DNA from: Planctomycetota bacterium
GTDB taxonomy: Bacteria > Planctomycetota > UBA1135
Direction of reading: 5' to 3'
Length of the DNA: 64,000 bases
Assembly (NCBI GenBank): GCA_027623295.1
Contig: JAQBXR010000004.1
Span: 82,410 to 146,409 of the forward strand
The notes beneath the pieces were generated by a model, which ran no database searches, was not told the origin of the DNA, and was given only the letters and a program-made list of their open reading frames with translations. The translations under genes and the position numbers were made by a program. How positions within the stretch are numbered: the stretch's first letter is position 1; the number at the start of each line of letters is the position of its first letter. Positions 1 through 9,962 of this stretch are shown here, piece by piece.

Positions 1-1
1 C

Positions 2-445
2 GACCTTGGCCGTGGCATGGTGTTTGATTACAACTCGGACTCCACCTTGGGCTTTGAGTTAGTCGGAGACGATCAAAACGTCAGCCGTTTTGATTACTTT
101 AGCTTCCGTGCCGCGCAGGGAACCCGACACCCATTCACTACCTCTCTGTTAGCTGACCAAATCTTCAGCGTGACCTTGTCGGACGCCGATGGCGTATCCA
201 GCACCATTTCGATTGGCGCCTACGGTGGCGGGATCGAGGAGCCTTATCAGCGTTCTAGTTGTGGAATTGGCGTTGGTTGGGGGAATGAGTTTGAAACCAT
301 TCGCATTCGCCTGAGCGACTTCCAGCACGATGGCAGCGCTCTTAACTTGTGCCAGATTAAAGGGGTCACCTTCAACTTTGGACCTTCTTCGGGTACGTCG
401 GAAGGACGTCTCGGCATCGATGACCTTCAGTTTGTTGCGGAGTAA
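2..445 (+). CDS. C-terminal part of a secreted beta-rich protein (5' end outside window)
   Basis: The frame is open from the first bases of the window and ends at TAA 443-445, giving the last 147 residues of a longer protein. The composition is beta-rich with many Asp, Gly and Ser residues. The closing segment, with a pattern like 'IRIRLSDF...IKGVTFNFG...GRLGIDDLQF', resembles the jelly-roll or carbohydrate-binding-like modules found at the C-termini of secreted proteins. No catalytic motif is visible, so no function is assigned. The next gene starts only 4 nt after this stop, which suggests co-transcription. Confidence 0.6.
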   Translation, partial: DLGRGMVFDYNSDSTLGFELVGDDQNVSRFDYFSFRAAQGTRHPFTTSLLADQIFSVTLSDADGVSSTISIGAYGGGIEEPYQRSSCGIGVGWGNEFETIRIRLSDFQHDGSALNLCQIKGVTFNFGPSSGTSEGRLGIDDLQFVAE

Positions 446-449
446 TCCT

Positions 450-1121
450 ATGAGTCACACACCAAATAGCATGTTTACCCTTGGCCGCATCTTGGTCGTC
501 TCCTTAGTTTTGGTCGGCGCAGGCACCGCGGTCATGAACTGGACTCAGAACGATGCCATGCCAGCTTTGCCGGCTGCTCCGGCAGATTTCCCGGTGCAGT
601 TGGTGTCGGCGCAAGCTTTCACTTTGGACCAGCCCTACACACACTGGTATCGCGCAGAGATGCCGATGGTCGATGCCGGAATGTTGCTCGTGCTCAAGGT
701 CGATGAAGTGGAGCTTTTGCATCCACGTCAAATTGCACAACCCGTTCTACAAGTAGGAGCGGAAACCGCAGAGCCACTGAACATCGGGCACCTTTCTGGT
801 TATGTCATTGCGCTTTTGCCGGCACAACGACTAGACGATGGCGTGGTTGATCTCGACCTCTCCACCACACCCATCTTTTATGGGGAAGCATCCCTGGCGG
901 AAGAACTTGACGGTTCTAATCTCCAGGCCCGTCTTCAAGATGCCATTGCTCGCGGCGCTCAAGCCCCAAGCATGGATGTTTTAAAGCAGGCCACTGGCGA
1001 GTCCTTGCACTTTGCAAATGACCACGCCTTACGCCTTTGGGCAGCCGACATGATTGCGACTTGGTCCCCTCAGGAAAAGGACCTCGTCGATGGCATGCGC
1101 GTGCCGCTACTAGGACAGTGA
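450..1121 (+). CDS. membrane-anchored protein of unknown function
   Basis: The product has 223 aa. An upstream in-frame start would overlap the preceding gene, so the ATG at 450, just after the preceding stop, is chosen. Residues about 9-27 form one hydrophobic segment (TLGRILVVSLVLVGAGTAV), so the rest is probably extracytoplasmic. A beta-rich middle part is followed by an amphipathic helical region near residues 160-200. I do not recognise the family. The 4-nt gap to the preceding gene points to a two-gene transcript. A perfect 14-bp inverted repeat lies between its stop and the convergent iorB-like gene. Confidence 0.55.
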   Translation: MSHTPNSMFTLGRILVVSLVLVGAGTAVMNWTQNDAMPALPAAPADFPVQLVSAQAFTLDQPYTHWYRAEMPMVDAGMLLVLKVDEVELLHPRQIAQPVLQVGAETAEPLNIGHLSGYVIALLPAQRLDDGVVDLDLSTTPIFYGEASLAEELDGSNLQARLQDAIARGAQAPSMDVLKQATGESLHFANDHALRLWAADMIATWSPQEKDLVDGMRVPLLGQ

Positions 1122-1130
1122 ACGAAACCT

Positions 1131-1171
1131 TGATTAAGTCCATCCGCGGCTCTGCTCGATGGACTTAATCA
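1131..1171. terminator. 14-bp inverted repeat between convergent genes
   Basis: TGATTAAGTCCATC (1131-1144) pairs perfectly with GATGGACTTAATCA (1158-1171) across a 13-nt loop. It sits between a plus gene ending at 1121 and a minus gene ending at 1165, and includes the latter's stop codon. There is no strong T tract on either side. A bidirectional terminator or 3'-end stabiliser is likely but unproven. Confidence 0.55.
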
Positions 1172-3438
1172 GAGCTTCCTAGGTCGTGATTCTTCAGCGG
1201 CAAACTGCGGATACGTTTCCCAGTTGCCGCGAAGATGGCATTTAGGAGTGCCGGCGCAAACGGCGGCACTCCAATCTCACCGACACCGGTGGGGAGTTCC
1301 TCGTTTTCAATAATGGCCACTTCTATGCTGGCCGGTGCATCGGAGTTACGGGCTACGCGGTAGTCATGAAAGTTACTCTGCACCACGCGACCGTCCTTGC
1401 CAGTAATCTCGCCCCATCGCGCAAGGCTAGTTCCGAACACCACGGCACCTTCCATTTGTGCTTTGATACGGTCCGGGTGAATGGCAAGCCCGCAGTCGAC
1501 CGCTACATAGACGTTTGGAATGCTGAGCGCGCCATCTTTGCTCACTGCAACCTCGACCACGTTGGCCACATAACCAAGGAAGCTGCGGTGTACGGAAATG
1601 CCTAAGCCGCGGCGGATGCCATCCTTCTGGGGAAGCAGTGGATATTCTTCCTGCCAGTTGGACATGAGTGCGGCTTTGAAAATAACCCTGCGCAAACGTC
1701 CGGTATCGATGGGGGATTCTTCCAGTGAAGAACCATAGTTCCCATAACTCACGCCCATCGCATCAAGGTCGACGTTGCGCGGGAAGCCAATGCGCTCAAG
1801 CAGGTAGAGCATGGGGTCGGCTTTGGCAGCGGCGGCGAGTTCGTCGGTGAAACACCCTACGCCGAAAGCGTGGAAGATGTTGCACACCGAACGCAGCCAT
1901 CCAATCCTAAGGTGGGAATTTGCATCGCAGCTTTCGACTTGCAGATTGTCGAGCTCGTAGGCGATGTCGGTGAAGCCTTGTCCCATTTCACCGGCACCAC
2001 CTTGTTTGGCGGCGGGGTTAAAGGTGTAGCCGATGGGGGTGAAAGCACTCCGTTGTAGCCAGGAGGTCGGCTTGCCTTGGGCATCGAGATTCGCCTCAAA
2101 GTGCATGGCCGATGCCGCATGGTAATAGTCATGCTGAATGTCATCTTCACGCGTCCAGACCACTTGGATAGGTGCGCCCACTTCACGTGCGAGCAGCGCG
2201 GCTTCCACACCGAAGTCTGGTTTAGATTTCCGCCCGAAGCCACCACCTAAAAGGGTAATGTGAACGGTGACTCTTACAGGGCTTAAACCAAGGGCTTCCG
2301 CGATTCTTCCCTGTGCACCTTGCGCTGCTTGTGTGGTCATCCAGATTTCAGCGCTATCCTCTGTGATACGGGCTGTAGCGCAAGGAGTTTCCATGGAGGC
2401 ATGCGCCAAGTGCGGGCATTGATAACTCGCAGTAATGCGTTGTCCACCCTTCGGCGGTCCGTCGGTGAGCTCTCCATTCTTGCGCACAACTTTGCCCGGC
2501 TTAGTCGCCGAATCCAATAACTCTTGATGATGCTTATCACTATCAAAACTTGCATGCGCGCCTTCCTCCCATTGCACATTTAGTTTTTCGCGACCTTGGA
2601 TCGCTGCCCAAGTGTTGTCCGCAATCACCGCAATACCACCCAAAGCATTGAATTCATAGGGAGCTGTGGCAAACGGGACTTTCACAATCTTGGTCACGCC
2701 GGGAACGGCAAGCGCGGCGGCTTCATCCCATTTTGTGGCGGTGCCGCCAAGCACCGGACACCTTGCGATGACTGCAAACTGCATGTCCGGAAGACGCACA
2801 TCCATGCCGAACTGGGCGCTTCCATTGAGGATGGCATCTATGCTGCGGATAGGTATGTCTTTTCCAACATACTTACGCTCCGACGCTTCTTTGAGTGGCA
2901 AGGTACTCGGCGTAGGAGCCTCTACTTTCGCTGCATGTACGGCAAGTTCTCCGAACTCCAAGAAGCGACGTTTCGATTTCGTATGCACTACCATGTGGTT
3001 GCTCGCAATGCATTCGGAAACGGGGACATCCCATTGTTTGGCTGCCGCTTCAATCAGCATATGCTTGGCAAGTGCGCCGACCTGACGCATGCGTTTGTAA
3101 AACTGCCGCACACTGCGCGAGCCATCGGTGTTCTGATCTCCATAGCGACTGTCGGCATCGCCTTGCACCACCACCACGCGTTCCCAATCGGCTTCCATCT
3201 CATCGGCGAGCACCATGGGGAGGGTCGTTGTGATGCCGGTTCCCATTTCAGAGCGATGCGCAATGATGGACAGCGTGCCATCGGATGCCAGGGACAGGAA
3301 GATGTTTGGGCTCCAATCTTCCTCTAAGGATTCGGTAATGGACTGCACGGTACGCGCAATTAAAGTCTTACCTTGAAGCGCAACGCCCAAAGTGAAACTG
3401 CCGGCTAGGCTTTGCTTTAAAAATTTGCGGCGGTTCAT
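1165..3438 (-). CDS. molybdopterin-binding large subunit, isoquinoline 1-oxidoreductase type (IorB-like)
   Basis: This 757-aa protein belongs to the xanthine-oxidase-family molybdenum hydroxylases of IorB/aldehyde-oxidase type. It would carry the Mo-cofactor and hydroxylate a heteroaromatic or aldehyde substrate, which cannot be named from sequence. The N-terminus has an RR motif followed by a hydrophobic stretch (MNRRKFLKQSLAGSFTLG), so Tat export is predicted. Near residue 400 the glycine-rich cofactor motif GGGFGRKSKPDFGVEAA is present. Near the C-terminus GVGEIGVPPFAP carries the conserved Glu expected for catalysis. Its start overlaps the stop of the 2Fe-2S subunit gene by one base (TAATG), so the two are translationally coupled. 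The fdhD gene at 30.6 kb could serve such Mo enzymes more generally. Confidence 0.85.
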   Translation of the reverse strand: MNRRKFLKQSLAGSFTLGVALQGKTLIARTVQSITESLEEDWSPNIFLSLASDGTLSIIAHRSEMGTGITTTLPMVLADEMEADWERVVVVQGDADSRYGDQNTDGSRSVRQFYKRMRQVGALAKHMLIEAAAKQWDVPVSECIASNHMVVHTKSKRRFLEFGELAVHAAKVEAPTPSTLPLKEASERKYVGKDIPIRSIDAILNGSAQFGMDVRLPDMQFAVIARCPVLGGTATKWDEAAALAVPGVTKIVKVPFATAPYEFNALGGIAVIADNTWAAIQGREKLNVQWEEGAHASFDSDKHHQELLDSATKPGKVVRKNGELTDGPPKGGQRITASYQCPHLAHASMETPCATARITEDSAEIWMTTQAAQGAQGRIAEALGLSPVRVTVHITLLGGGFGRKSKPDFGVEAALLAREVGAPIQVVWTREDDIQHDYYHAASAMHFEANLDAQGKPTSWLQRSAFTPIGYTFNPAAKQGGAGEMGQGFTDIAYELDNLQVESCDANSHLRIGWLRSVCNIFHAFGVGCFTDELAAAAKADPMLYLLERIGFPRNVDLDAMGVSYGNYGSSLEESPIDTGRLRRVIFKAALMSNWQEEYPLLPQKDGIRRGLGISVHRSFLGYVANVVEVAVSKDGALSIPNVYVAVDCGLAIHPDRIKAQMEGAVVFGTSLARWGEITGKDGRVVQSNFHDYRVARNSDAPASIEVAIIENEELPTGVGEIGVPPFAPALLNAIFAATGKRIRSLPLKNHDLGSSD

Positions 3439-3911
3439 TACTTTTCACCTCCTAAGCCGGCACTAGCCTGATCCATCGCACTACGAATGCGGGTATAGGT
3501 TCCGCAACGGCAGATATTGCCTTCCATCGCGCCATCGCGCGCTTGCTTCGAAGCGGCGGGGGAAGTGCGTAGTTGATGTTCCGCACTCATTAGCTGTCCA
3601 CCTTGGCAGAAACCACATTGCGGAACATTTCCAGCACTCCATGCAGCACGGAGGGCATCGGCCACACGACCTTCCAAACCTTCAATGGTGGTGATCTTCT
3701 TGCCATCAGCGACCGAAGCCGGAGTGATGCAAGCGCGGGCCGGGGCGCCATCGACGTGAATCGTGCACGCGCCGCACAGCCCTTTGCCACAACCAAAGCG
3801 GGTTCCAGTCTTGCCCAAATGATCCCGCAGCACCCATAAAAGTGGCGTCTCCGGATCGAGGTCGGGCAGCTCCCGCGTTTCTCCGTTCACACTTAGTTTC
3901 ACTATGTGCAT
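3438..3911 (-). CDS. [2Fe-2S] small subunit of molybdenum hydroxylase (IorA-like)
   Basis: A 157-aa ferredoxin-like subunit of the xanthine oxidase family. Eight cysteines form two clusters: C41, C46, C49 and C61 (plant-type ferredoxin fold), and C99, C102, C134 and C136 in the helical second domain (CGFC...CRC). It would pass electrons from the Mo site of the neighbouring large subunit to an external acceptor. Length and cysteine spacing match stand-alone IorA/CoxS-type subunits. There is no FAD subunit gene next to it, which is normal for IorAB-type enzymes. It is the first gene of the pair; a 151-bp gap to carB leaves room for its own promoter. Confidence 0.88.
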   Translation of the reverse strand: MHIVKLSVNGETRELPDLDPETPLLWVLRDHLGKTGTRFGCGKGLCGACTIHVDGAPARACITPASVADGKKITTIEGLEGRVADALRAAWSAGNVPQCGFCQGGQLMSAEHQLRTSPAASKQARDGAMEGNICRCGTYTRIRSAMDQASAGLGGEK

Positions 3912-4062
3912 ATGGGAACAGGAACCCGGTGTTCTTGCAAGCAGAATCGGCCCGGTTACCTTCTACTTTGAGCTTGCTGCGCGTGATAGCAGCCAACAAT
4001 ACTTTGACACTATTGTTCAGGCAGTAGAAGTGAATTGAGGACTACGGTGAACCGTTGAAGGA

Positions 4063-7000
4063 TTAAGCCTTCACCGGTTCCGGTAATCCGTAAAACGACT
4101 GCAAACTCGCCACTTCTGTAGTCCCAGCGCGCAAAGCCTGAATGCCTTCGACGGCGGCCATGGCGGCGGCCATGGTGGTGAGGCAAGGGATGTTCACTTG
4201 ATAAGCATCGGAGCGAATCATGCCATCGTCGTGGCGGGTGACTTTTCCGTGCGGGGTGTTAATGATCAAGTCGACTTCTTGGTTCTTAATCAAATCCACT
4301 ACGTGCGGGCGTCCCTCATGCACCTTGTTGATGCGCTCTACCGGAATGCCGTGTCGTTTGAGGATTTGATAAGTGCCGCCGGTCGCGACAATCTCAAAGC
4401 CCATATCGACCAAGCTGCGCGCCACCATGGTGACGTTACGCTTATCCGCATCCTTCACACTGATGAAGACCTTGCCTTCGGTCGGCAACTTGCGTCCGGC
4501 AGCATCTGATGCCTTGGCGAAGGCCATGCCAAAGCTGCTGTCGATACCCATGGCTTCGCCAGTCGAGCGCATTTCTGGACCAAGGTCGGCGCGTGCTCCG
4601 GCAAACTTAGCGAATGGGAAAGCCGGTGCTTTCACAGCCACATGGTTTTCAGGAATGACTTCCCGTACACCAATCTCCGAGAGCTTCTTGCCCGCCATGA
4701 CTTGCGTGGCATAAGCAGCCAGTGGTACGCCGGTTGCTTTGGCCACAAAGGGCACGGTGCGTGATGCCCGCGGGTTCACCTCAATGATATAAACCGTTTC
4801 GCCGCGGACCGCGAACTGCACATTCATCAAGCCAATCACACCGAGTTCCAGAGCCATCATCTTGGTGGATTCACGGATTTCTTCGAGGATGTACTCCGAC
4901 AAAGTAATCGGTGGGATGGCGCAGGTGGAGTCACCGGAGTGGATACCAGCTTCCTCAATGTGCTCCATGATGGCGCCAATCACCACTTCGGTGCCGTCGC
5001 AGATGCAATCAACATCGACTTCGACTGCGTCTTCCAAGAAGCGGTCAATCAGCACGGGGCGTTCTGGTGAAGCCATGACGGCTTCTTTCATGTAGCGACC
5101 GAGGTCGCGTGCGTCGTAAACGATTTCCATCGCGCGGCCGCCGAGTACATAGGAAGGGCGCACCAATACTGGATATCCGATGCTGTCGGCAATCACCGTG
5201 GCTTCTTCTGGACTGCGCGCCACACCGTTCGCCGGTTGGCGCAAGCCAAGCAGATGCAGCATTTCGGAGAAGCGCTCGCGGTCTTCCGCGCGGTCAATCG
5301 CATCCACGGGAGTGCCCAGAATCGGAACTCCAGCTTTCTCCAAGCCTTCTGCAAGGTTGAGTGGAGTTTGCCCGCCAAACTGCACAATCACGCCGCGCGG
5401 TTTCTCACGCAGGCAGATTTCCAACACATCTTCATGAGTGAGTGGCTCAAAGTACAGGCGGTCAGAAATGTCGAAGTCGGTCGAAACCGTTTCCGGGTTG
5501 GAGTTCACCATGATCGATTCAATCCCCATTTCACGCAGCGCCATGGAAGCGTGCACGCAACAGTAATCAAATTCAATGCCCTGGCCGATTCGGTTTGGAC
5601 CGCCGCCAAGAATGATGACCTTGTCAGCTTTAGAAACCGCGACCTCTTCCGAACTGCAATCGTAAGTGGAGTAGAGGTAGGGAGTCGCTGCTTCGAATTC
5701 TCCGGCGCAGGTATCCACCAAGCGATAACCTGGACGTACACCTAAGTCTTCGCGTCGGGCGCGCAGTTCCGCTTCAGGAATTCCAAAGGCTTCGGCTAAA
5801 CGATCATCGGAGAAGCCGCGGCGTTTCCAGGAGCGCATTTCATCGGCGCTGACTTCCGCCAAAGACCTTCCTTCAAGCGCGGCATCGGTCACCGCGAGGT
5901 CGCGTAGGAAAGTAAGGAACCAGGGGTCGATACCCGATAAGCGATGCACTGTCTCCACGCTGTAATCGCTGCGGAAGGCATCGTAAAGCGCAAACAAACG
6001 GCCGGGTGCTGGACGCGCAATCTTCTGCGGCAATTCGTCCGCTTGGAAATTGCGTTTCTTGCCGGAGAAACCAGAACGTCCGACTTCCAAGCCCCGTAGC
6101 GCCTTTTGGAAAGCCTCTTCAAAGGTCCGTCCAATTGCCATGGTTTCGCCCACGGACTTCATTTGCGTTCCCAAGGTGGTGTCTGCCAGCGGGAACTTTT
6201 CAAATGCAAAGCGCGGCATTTTCACCACCACGTAATCCATCGATGGCTCGAAACAAGCCGGAGTGACTTTGGTGATGTCGTTCTCAATTTCATCGAGGGA
6301 ATAACCCACAGCCAACTTGGCCGCGAACTTTGCAATCGGGAATCCAGTTGCCTTGGAGGCAAGTGCGGACGAACGCGACACCCGAGGATTCATCTCAATC
6401 ACCACCAAATCGCCGTTCGCGGGGTTTACCGCAAACTGCACATTGGCACCGCCGGTCTCCACGCCAATTTCGCGCATGATGGCGAAACTCGCATCGCGCA
6501 TACGCTGGAATTCGCGGTCGGTCAGGGTTTGCGACGGCGCCACGGTAATCGAATCGCCGGTATGCACGCCCATGGGGTCGAGGTTTTCAATCGAACACAC
6601 AATCACGCAGTTGTCTTTGCGATCACGCATGACCTCCATTTCGAATTCCTTCCAGCCGATCAAGCTCTTCTCGACCAGCACCTCACTCACTGGGCTCAAG
6701 CGCAAACCGCGCGCCATAATCGCTTCGAATTCCTCAACGTTGTAAGCAATGCCGCCGCCTGATCCACCCATGGTGAACGCAGGACGAATCACGCACGGCA
6801 AACCAATAATGCCCATGGCTTCACGGCCTTGCGCCATGGTACGCGCAATTTTACTCGGCGCACTTGCCAGCCCAATCTTGTCCATGGCTTGACGGAATTT
6901 CTCGCGGTCTTCGGCTTTATGAATGGATTCGGCGCGGGCGCCAATCATTTCGCAATTGAACTTGTCGAGCGTGCCATCTTCGGCAAGCGCAAGTCCAACA

Positions 7001-7290
7001 TTGAGCGCGGTTTGCCCACCAAGAGTCGGGAGGATGGCATCGGGCCGCTCCTTCTCGATCACTTTGGCAACGAACTCCGGTGTGATCGGCTCGATGTAGG
7101 TGACATCGGCCATCTCCGGGTCGGTCATAATCGTCGCCGGGTTGGAGTTGACGAGGATGATACGAAACCCGTCTTCCCGCAGCGCCTTGATCGCTTGGGT
7201 GCCAGAATAGTCGAATTCACAGGCTTGACCGATGACGATCGGGCCTGAACCTAGGATGAGGATGGAGTTTAGGTCAGTCCGGCGGGGCAT
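4063..7290 (-). CDS. carB: carbamoyl-phosphate synthase large subunit
   Basis: A 1075-aa protein with the full CarB architecture: two tandem carboxyphosphate/carbamate ATP-grasp halves (starting near residues 1 and 560), an oligomerisation region between them, and a C-terminal MGS-like allosteric domain from about residue 935. The N-terminus ([21 protein letters not shown]) and the mirrored motif of the second half ([19 protein letters not shown]) are typical nucleotide-site entries. It makes carbamoyl phosphate from bicarbonate, ammonia (from the CarA glutaminase) and 2 ATP for pyrimidines and arginine. carA is not in the window. The length matches the E. coli enzyme. A near-perfect 12-bp inverted repeat (4050-4079) spans its stop codon. 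Confidence 0.97.
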   Translation of the reverse strand: MPRRTDLNSILILGSGPIVIGQACEFDYSGTQAIKALREDGFRIILVNSNPATIMTDPEMADVTYIEPITPEFVAKVIEKERPDAILPTLGGQTALNVGLALAEDGTLDKFNCEMIGARAESIHKAEDREKFRQAMDKIGLASAPSKIARTMAQGREAMGIIGLPCVIRPAFTMGGSGGGIAYNVEEFEAIMARGLRLSPVSEVLVEKSLIGWKEFEMEVMRDRKDNCVIVCSIENLDPMGVHTGDSITVAPSQTLTDREFQRMRDASFAIMREIGVETGGANVQFAVNPANGDLVVIEMNPRVSRSSALASKATGFPIAKFAAKLAVGYSLDEIENDITKVTPACFEPSMDYVVVKMPRFAFEKFPLADTTLGTQMKSVGETMAIGRTFEEAFQKALRGLEVGRSGFSGKKRNFQADELPQKIARPAPGRLFALYDAFRSDYSVETVHRLSGIDPWFLTFLRDLAVTDAALEGRSLAEVSADEMRSWKRRGFSDDRLAEAFGIPEAELRARREDLGVRPGYRLVDTCAGEFEAATPYLYSTYDCSSEEVAVSKADKVIILGGGPNRIGQGIEFDYCCVHASMALREMGIESIMVNSNPETVSTDFDISDRLYFEPLTHEDVLEICLREKPRGVIVQFGGQTPLNLAEGLEKAGVPILGTPVDAIDRAEDRERFSEMLHLLGLRQPANGVARSPEEATVIADSIGYPVLVRPSYVLGGRAMEIVYDARDLGRYMKEAVMASPERPVLIDRFLEDAVEVDVDCICDGTEVVIGAIMEHIEEAGIHSGDSTCAIPPITLSEYILEEIRESTKMMALELGVIGLMNVQFAVRGETVYIIEVNPRASRTVPFVAKATGVPLAAYATQVMAGKKLSEIGVREVIPENHVAVKAPAFPFAKFAGARADLGPEMRSTGEAMGIDSSFGMAFAKASDAAGRKLPTEGKVFISVKDADKRNVTMVARSLVDMGFEIVATGGTYQILKRHGIPVERINKVHEGRPHVVDLIKNQEVDLIINTPHGKVTRHDDGMIRSDAYQVNIPCLTTMAAAMAAVEGIQALRAGTTEVASLQSFYGLPEPVKA

Positions 7291-7310
7291 GATGCGCTCA
7301 GGGTTGCGCC

Positions 7311-7316
7311 ATTCTA
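7311..7316 (-). promoter_or_regulatory. candidate -10 box upstream of carB
   Basis: On the minus strand TAGAAT lies 20 nt before the carB ATG. This predicts a short 5' leader of roughly a dozen nucleotides. No convincing -35 is seen. The 246-bp region between aroB and carB holds no recognisable gene, tRNA or riboswitch. Confidence 0.35.
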
Positions 7317-7536
7317 ACGATGCCTTGGGGTGGAAGGTTAGAAGGTGACTCCCAGTATCTATCCTGGGGGGCGAGGCTAATGGATCACCTGACTCACTCT
7401 GGCCTGCCCCGATCTCCGTACAACTAACAAGGTGACAGTCGACTAGGGTTTGTGCTCTCTAGGGGCATCAAAAGGAACTATTGGCGAAAACTCCCAGTGA
7501 AAGCGGAAATCTTCGCGAACTTTTTATTCTCTTGAC

Positions 7537-8622
7537 TTAGCTTGTCGATGCCAAGTATTGCCGCATGCTCGTGGCGACCTCGTTAGCGTCGACGCCTTGG
7601 ACGAGTAGGCACGTACCGGGTTTGACCGGAAGAACCAAGTCCAGCCGTCCGTGCGCTGCTTTCTTATCCCGTAGTAATAGCTTTTCGAGAGCTCGCTTGC
7701 TTGGCAATGTGCCAGGAAACTCGGTCTTCATGCCATTGCGGGCCAAGAAGTCGCGCACTTCCAGTGCATATTGGGGGCGGCACAGCTCCTGCTCCACGCT
7801 CATCTCTAAAGCGCAGAGTAGGCCAAGGCCGACGGCTTCACCGTGCCTCAACTTGCGCGGACCCGCCGACGTTTCCAGCGCATGTCCAAAGGTATGTCCG
7901 AGGTTGAGCAACTTGCGTTCTCCACCTTCCAGTGGATCTCGACGCACCAGCTTTTGCTTAAAGCGTGCGCACTGTCCAACCAACTCGCTAAGTTCTGCAC
8001 TGCCGCGCTGCAGCTTGCTGGGAGTCGTGTTGGTCAAGCTGCGGTACATGCTTGCGCCCGACAACATGGCGGTCTTCAACACTTCTCCCATGCCAGAGCG
8101 CCATTCGCGAAGCGGGAGGGTGCGTAGCATTTGCACATCGGAAACCACAAATCGCGGGAAATGAAATGCGCCAAACAGATTCTTGCCTTCCCCCAAGTTC
8201 ACCGCAGTCTTGCCGCCGATCGAGGCATCGGCCATCGCAAGAAGCGTGGTGGGAACGACTCCCCACTCGATGCCACGGAATAGATTCGCCGCAACAAAAC
8301 CCGCTAAGTCCGAAGTCACGCCGCCTCCTACTGCAATCAAGAACGATTTCCGGTCAGCGCCTTGACGCACCAACTGAGAAGCCAATTTCTCTGCCGACTC
8401 CAAGGTCTTGCGTGCCTCTCCAATCGGTGCGAGCAAAACGGTTGCGGTAAACCCAGCATCTTTTGCAGCTAGGACGACCTTACGGCCCACCACTTCTTCG
8501 GTCTTGCGGTCCATGACCACAAACACCTGCGATGGCTTTGGGCGCAAAGCCTGCAATCGAGCAGCAAGTGCCGAGCGTAGGACTCCGCGACTATTTTCGA
8601 ATTTGGTGTTTATATCGCTCAA
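7537..8622 (-). CDS. aroB: 3-dehydroquinate synthase
   Basis: A 361-aa AroB. It converts DAHP to 3-dehydroquinate, the second step of the shikimate pathway, using NAD and a divalent metal. Visible signatures are the NAD-binding GGGVTSDLAGFVAANLFRG, the phosphate/substrate loop PTTLLAMADASIGGKTAVN, and the metal-binding Glu of MGEVLKTAML and histidines of LNLGHTFGHALE and RHGEAVGLG. Length is normal. Its ATG overlaps the stop of the upstream membrane-protein gene (ATGA), so it is the third gene of a coupled run with the C26 amidotransferase and the membrane protein. Confidence 0.96.
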   Translation of the reverse strand: MSDINTKFENSRGVLRSALAARLQALRPKPSQVFVVMDRKTEEVVGRKVVLAAKDAGFTATVLLAPIGEARKTLESAEKLASQLVRQGADRKSFLIAVGGGVTSDLAGFVAANLFRGIEWGVVPTTLLAMADASIGGKTAVNLGEGKNLFGAFHFPRFVVSDVQMLRTLPLREWRSGMGEVLKTAMLSGASMYRSLTNTTPSKLQRGSAELSELVGQCARFKQKLVRRDPLEGGERKLLNLGHTFGHALETSAGPRKLRHGEAVGLGLLCALEMSVEQELCRPQYALEVRDFLARNGMKTEFPGTLPSKRALEKLLLRDKKAAHGRLDLVLPVKPGTCLLVQGVDANEVATSMRQYLASTS

Positions 8623-9962
8623 GAATCATTCCGTCGTGCTGCACGACGTTCTGCGACCTTTGCCAAAGCAAGGTCACTTGCTTTCTTATCGCGCTTTATC
8701 AATAGAAATAGGAGGATTCCAATTACAATTGCGATCGCCAAAAACATGATGATTATTTGCCCTGCAAAGGGCGGCGTGATTTTTTCCTGAGTAGCGGCAT
8801 CGATCACTACGAAGACTGGAGTGCGCAAGCGATTCCCTTCGGTGTCTACATAGGCCCAAAGCATGAGGAAATAGCCGTGATAAATGATGGGGCCCTTGCT
8901 TTCGCCAAAATCGAAAACTCCCGGGGCTTTTAGGTGGGTTAAGTTCGTGCCAACCAAGTCATTGCGAATCCAAGCAGAGGAAATATTTTTCTCCCTTAGT
9001 GGGTTTTCACCAAGCTGGTTTTTGCTGGCTTCACGCACCATGCCACCAAGTTCAAACATGCGGCCGCGGAAAATGGCTGGATTTTGGACTAATGCCTTCA
9101 GCGTCTCTTCGTCCAGGACAATCGAGTCTTCGATAGCTTTCGCGTGGAGTTCTTCATCGTGCCCGACGGTACGCGCTACATTGAGCAAATGCCAAAGGTA
9201 AGGATCGCGGTCCAGCTTTGTCGGATTGTTATCCGTTCCGATTGGGTGGTCGCGGACATCGATCAGAAAATCCGGAGAAGGCTCGGTAATCGGAAGAGCT
9301 GGTGCAAAGGAGGGCTTGAGACCTCGTCCAACAAAGAGCGGAGTTAATAGAGATTCTTCTCCAAACGTTTCTTCGTAATATTTGAAGAAGTAACCATCGG
9401 CTAGGGAAAAGTTTTCGGAGAGTTCAATTGAGTCAGACCCCGAGATGTCAACGAAGCGAAACTTGTAACCCTCAGCAGTTTCGAGAATCCACCAAATTTC
9501 TTTCTCCGCACCGGCTCCGATTTCACGCCGGTCCAAAATTTTCCCGCGCATTCGGAATGGTTTCCCTCGAGCTTCGTTGGACCTTTCAAGGCCACCCTCA
9601 AATGGGAATTCGGGTTCACCCAGGTAATAGAGCCAGGATCCGACTAATGGTTTTGCGGCATTCTTGAAGCTTTCAAAGGCTTCGCTCTCGATAACATTGC
9701 ACGCAGCCGACGATGAGTCGTCGATTAGCTTTAAGATTTCAGGATCAATCTTTTGTAGCAAATACCCATAGTCCGTTTCTTGAGTCCAAGTTTTTTCCGG
9801 TGCTTCCGCTGATTTTCCCACGCGGTCTTGGACCACAAAGATGATGGCAAAACAAAGCGCAATACCAACCGCTGACACGATTAACTTGCGTTTTTCTTTA
9901 TGTTTAGCCTCAGCGAGCTTGCGCTCCATCAGCCGACGTTTTTCTTCTCGGTCCAGGGTCAT
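8619..9962 (-). CDS. two-TM membrane protein of unknown function
   Basis: I do not recognise this 447-aa protein. The start at 9962 is chosen because it overlaps the upstream stop as TAATG. A longer frame upstream would run through the neighbouring gene. The N-terminus is a charged helix rich in Glu, Lys and Arg (residues 4-26), followed by a TM segment at about 27-44. A large domain of about 350 residues follows, then a second TM at about 402-421 and a basic cytoplasmic tail. The middle domain is therefore probably periplasmic. It sits between a C26 amidotransferase and aroB with overlaps at both ends, so it is certainly translated, but the context does not reveal its role. Confidence 0.75.
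   Translation of the reverse strand: MTLDREEKRRLMERKLAEAKHKEKRKLIVSAVGIALCFAIIFVVQDRVGKSAEAPEKTWTQETDYGYLLQKIDPEILKLIDDSSSAACNVIESEAFESFKNAAKPLVGSWLYYLGEPEFPFEGGLERSNEARGKPFRMRGKILDRREIGAGAEKEIWWILETAEGYKFRFVDISGSDSIELSENFSLADGYFFKYYEETFGEESLLTPLFVGRGLKPSFAPALPITEPSPDFLIDVRDHPIGTDNNPTKLDRDPYLWHLLNVARTVGHDEELHAKAIEDSIVLDEETLKALVQNPAIFRGRMFELGGMVREASKNQLGENPLREKNISSAWIRNDLVGTNLTHLKAPGVFDFGESKGPIIYHGYFLMLWAYVDTEGNRLRTPVFVVIDAATQEKITPPFAGQIIIMFLAIAIVIGILLFLLIKRDKKASDLALAKVAERRAARRNDS

Noticed and set aside
2596..3327. A 243-codon plus-strand frame inside the iorB-like gene
   Set aside because: It is antisense to a gene with clear family motifs and has no family pattern of its own.
4050..4079. 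A 12-bp near-perfect inverted repeat as carB terminator
   Set aside because: It includes the last codons and stop of carB and has no T tract on the minus strand, so it was noted only in the carB entry.
6106..6762. A 218-codon plus-strand frame inside carB
   Set aside because: Antisense to carB; His- and Arg-rich sequence typical of a shadow frame.
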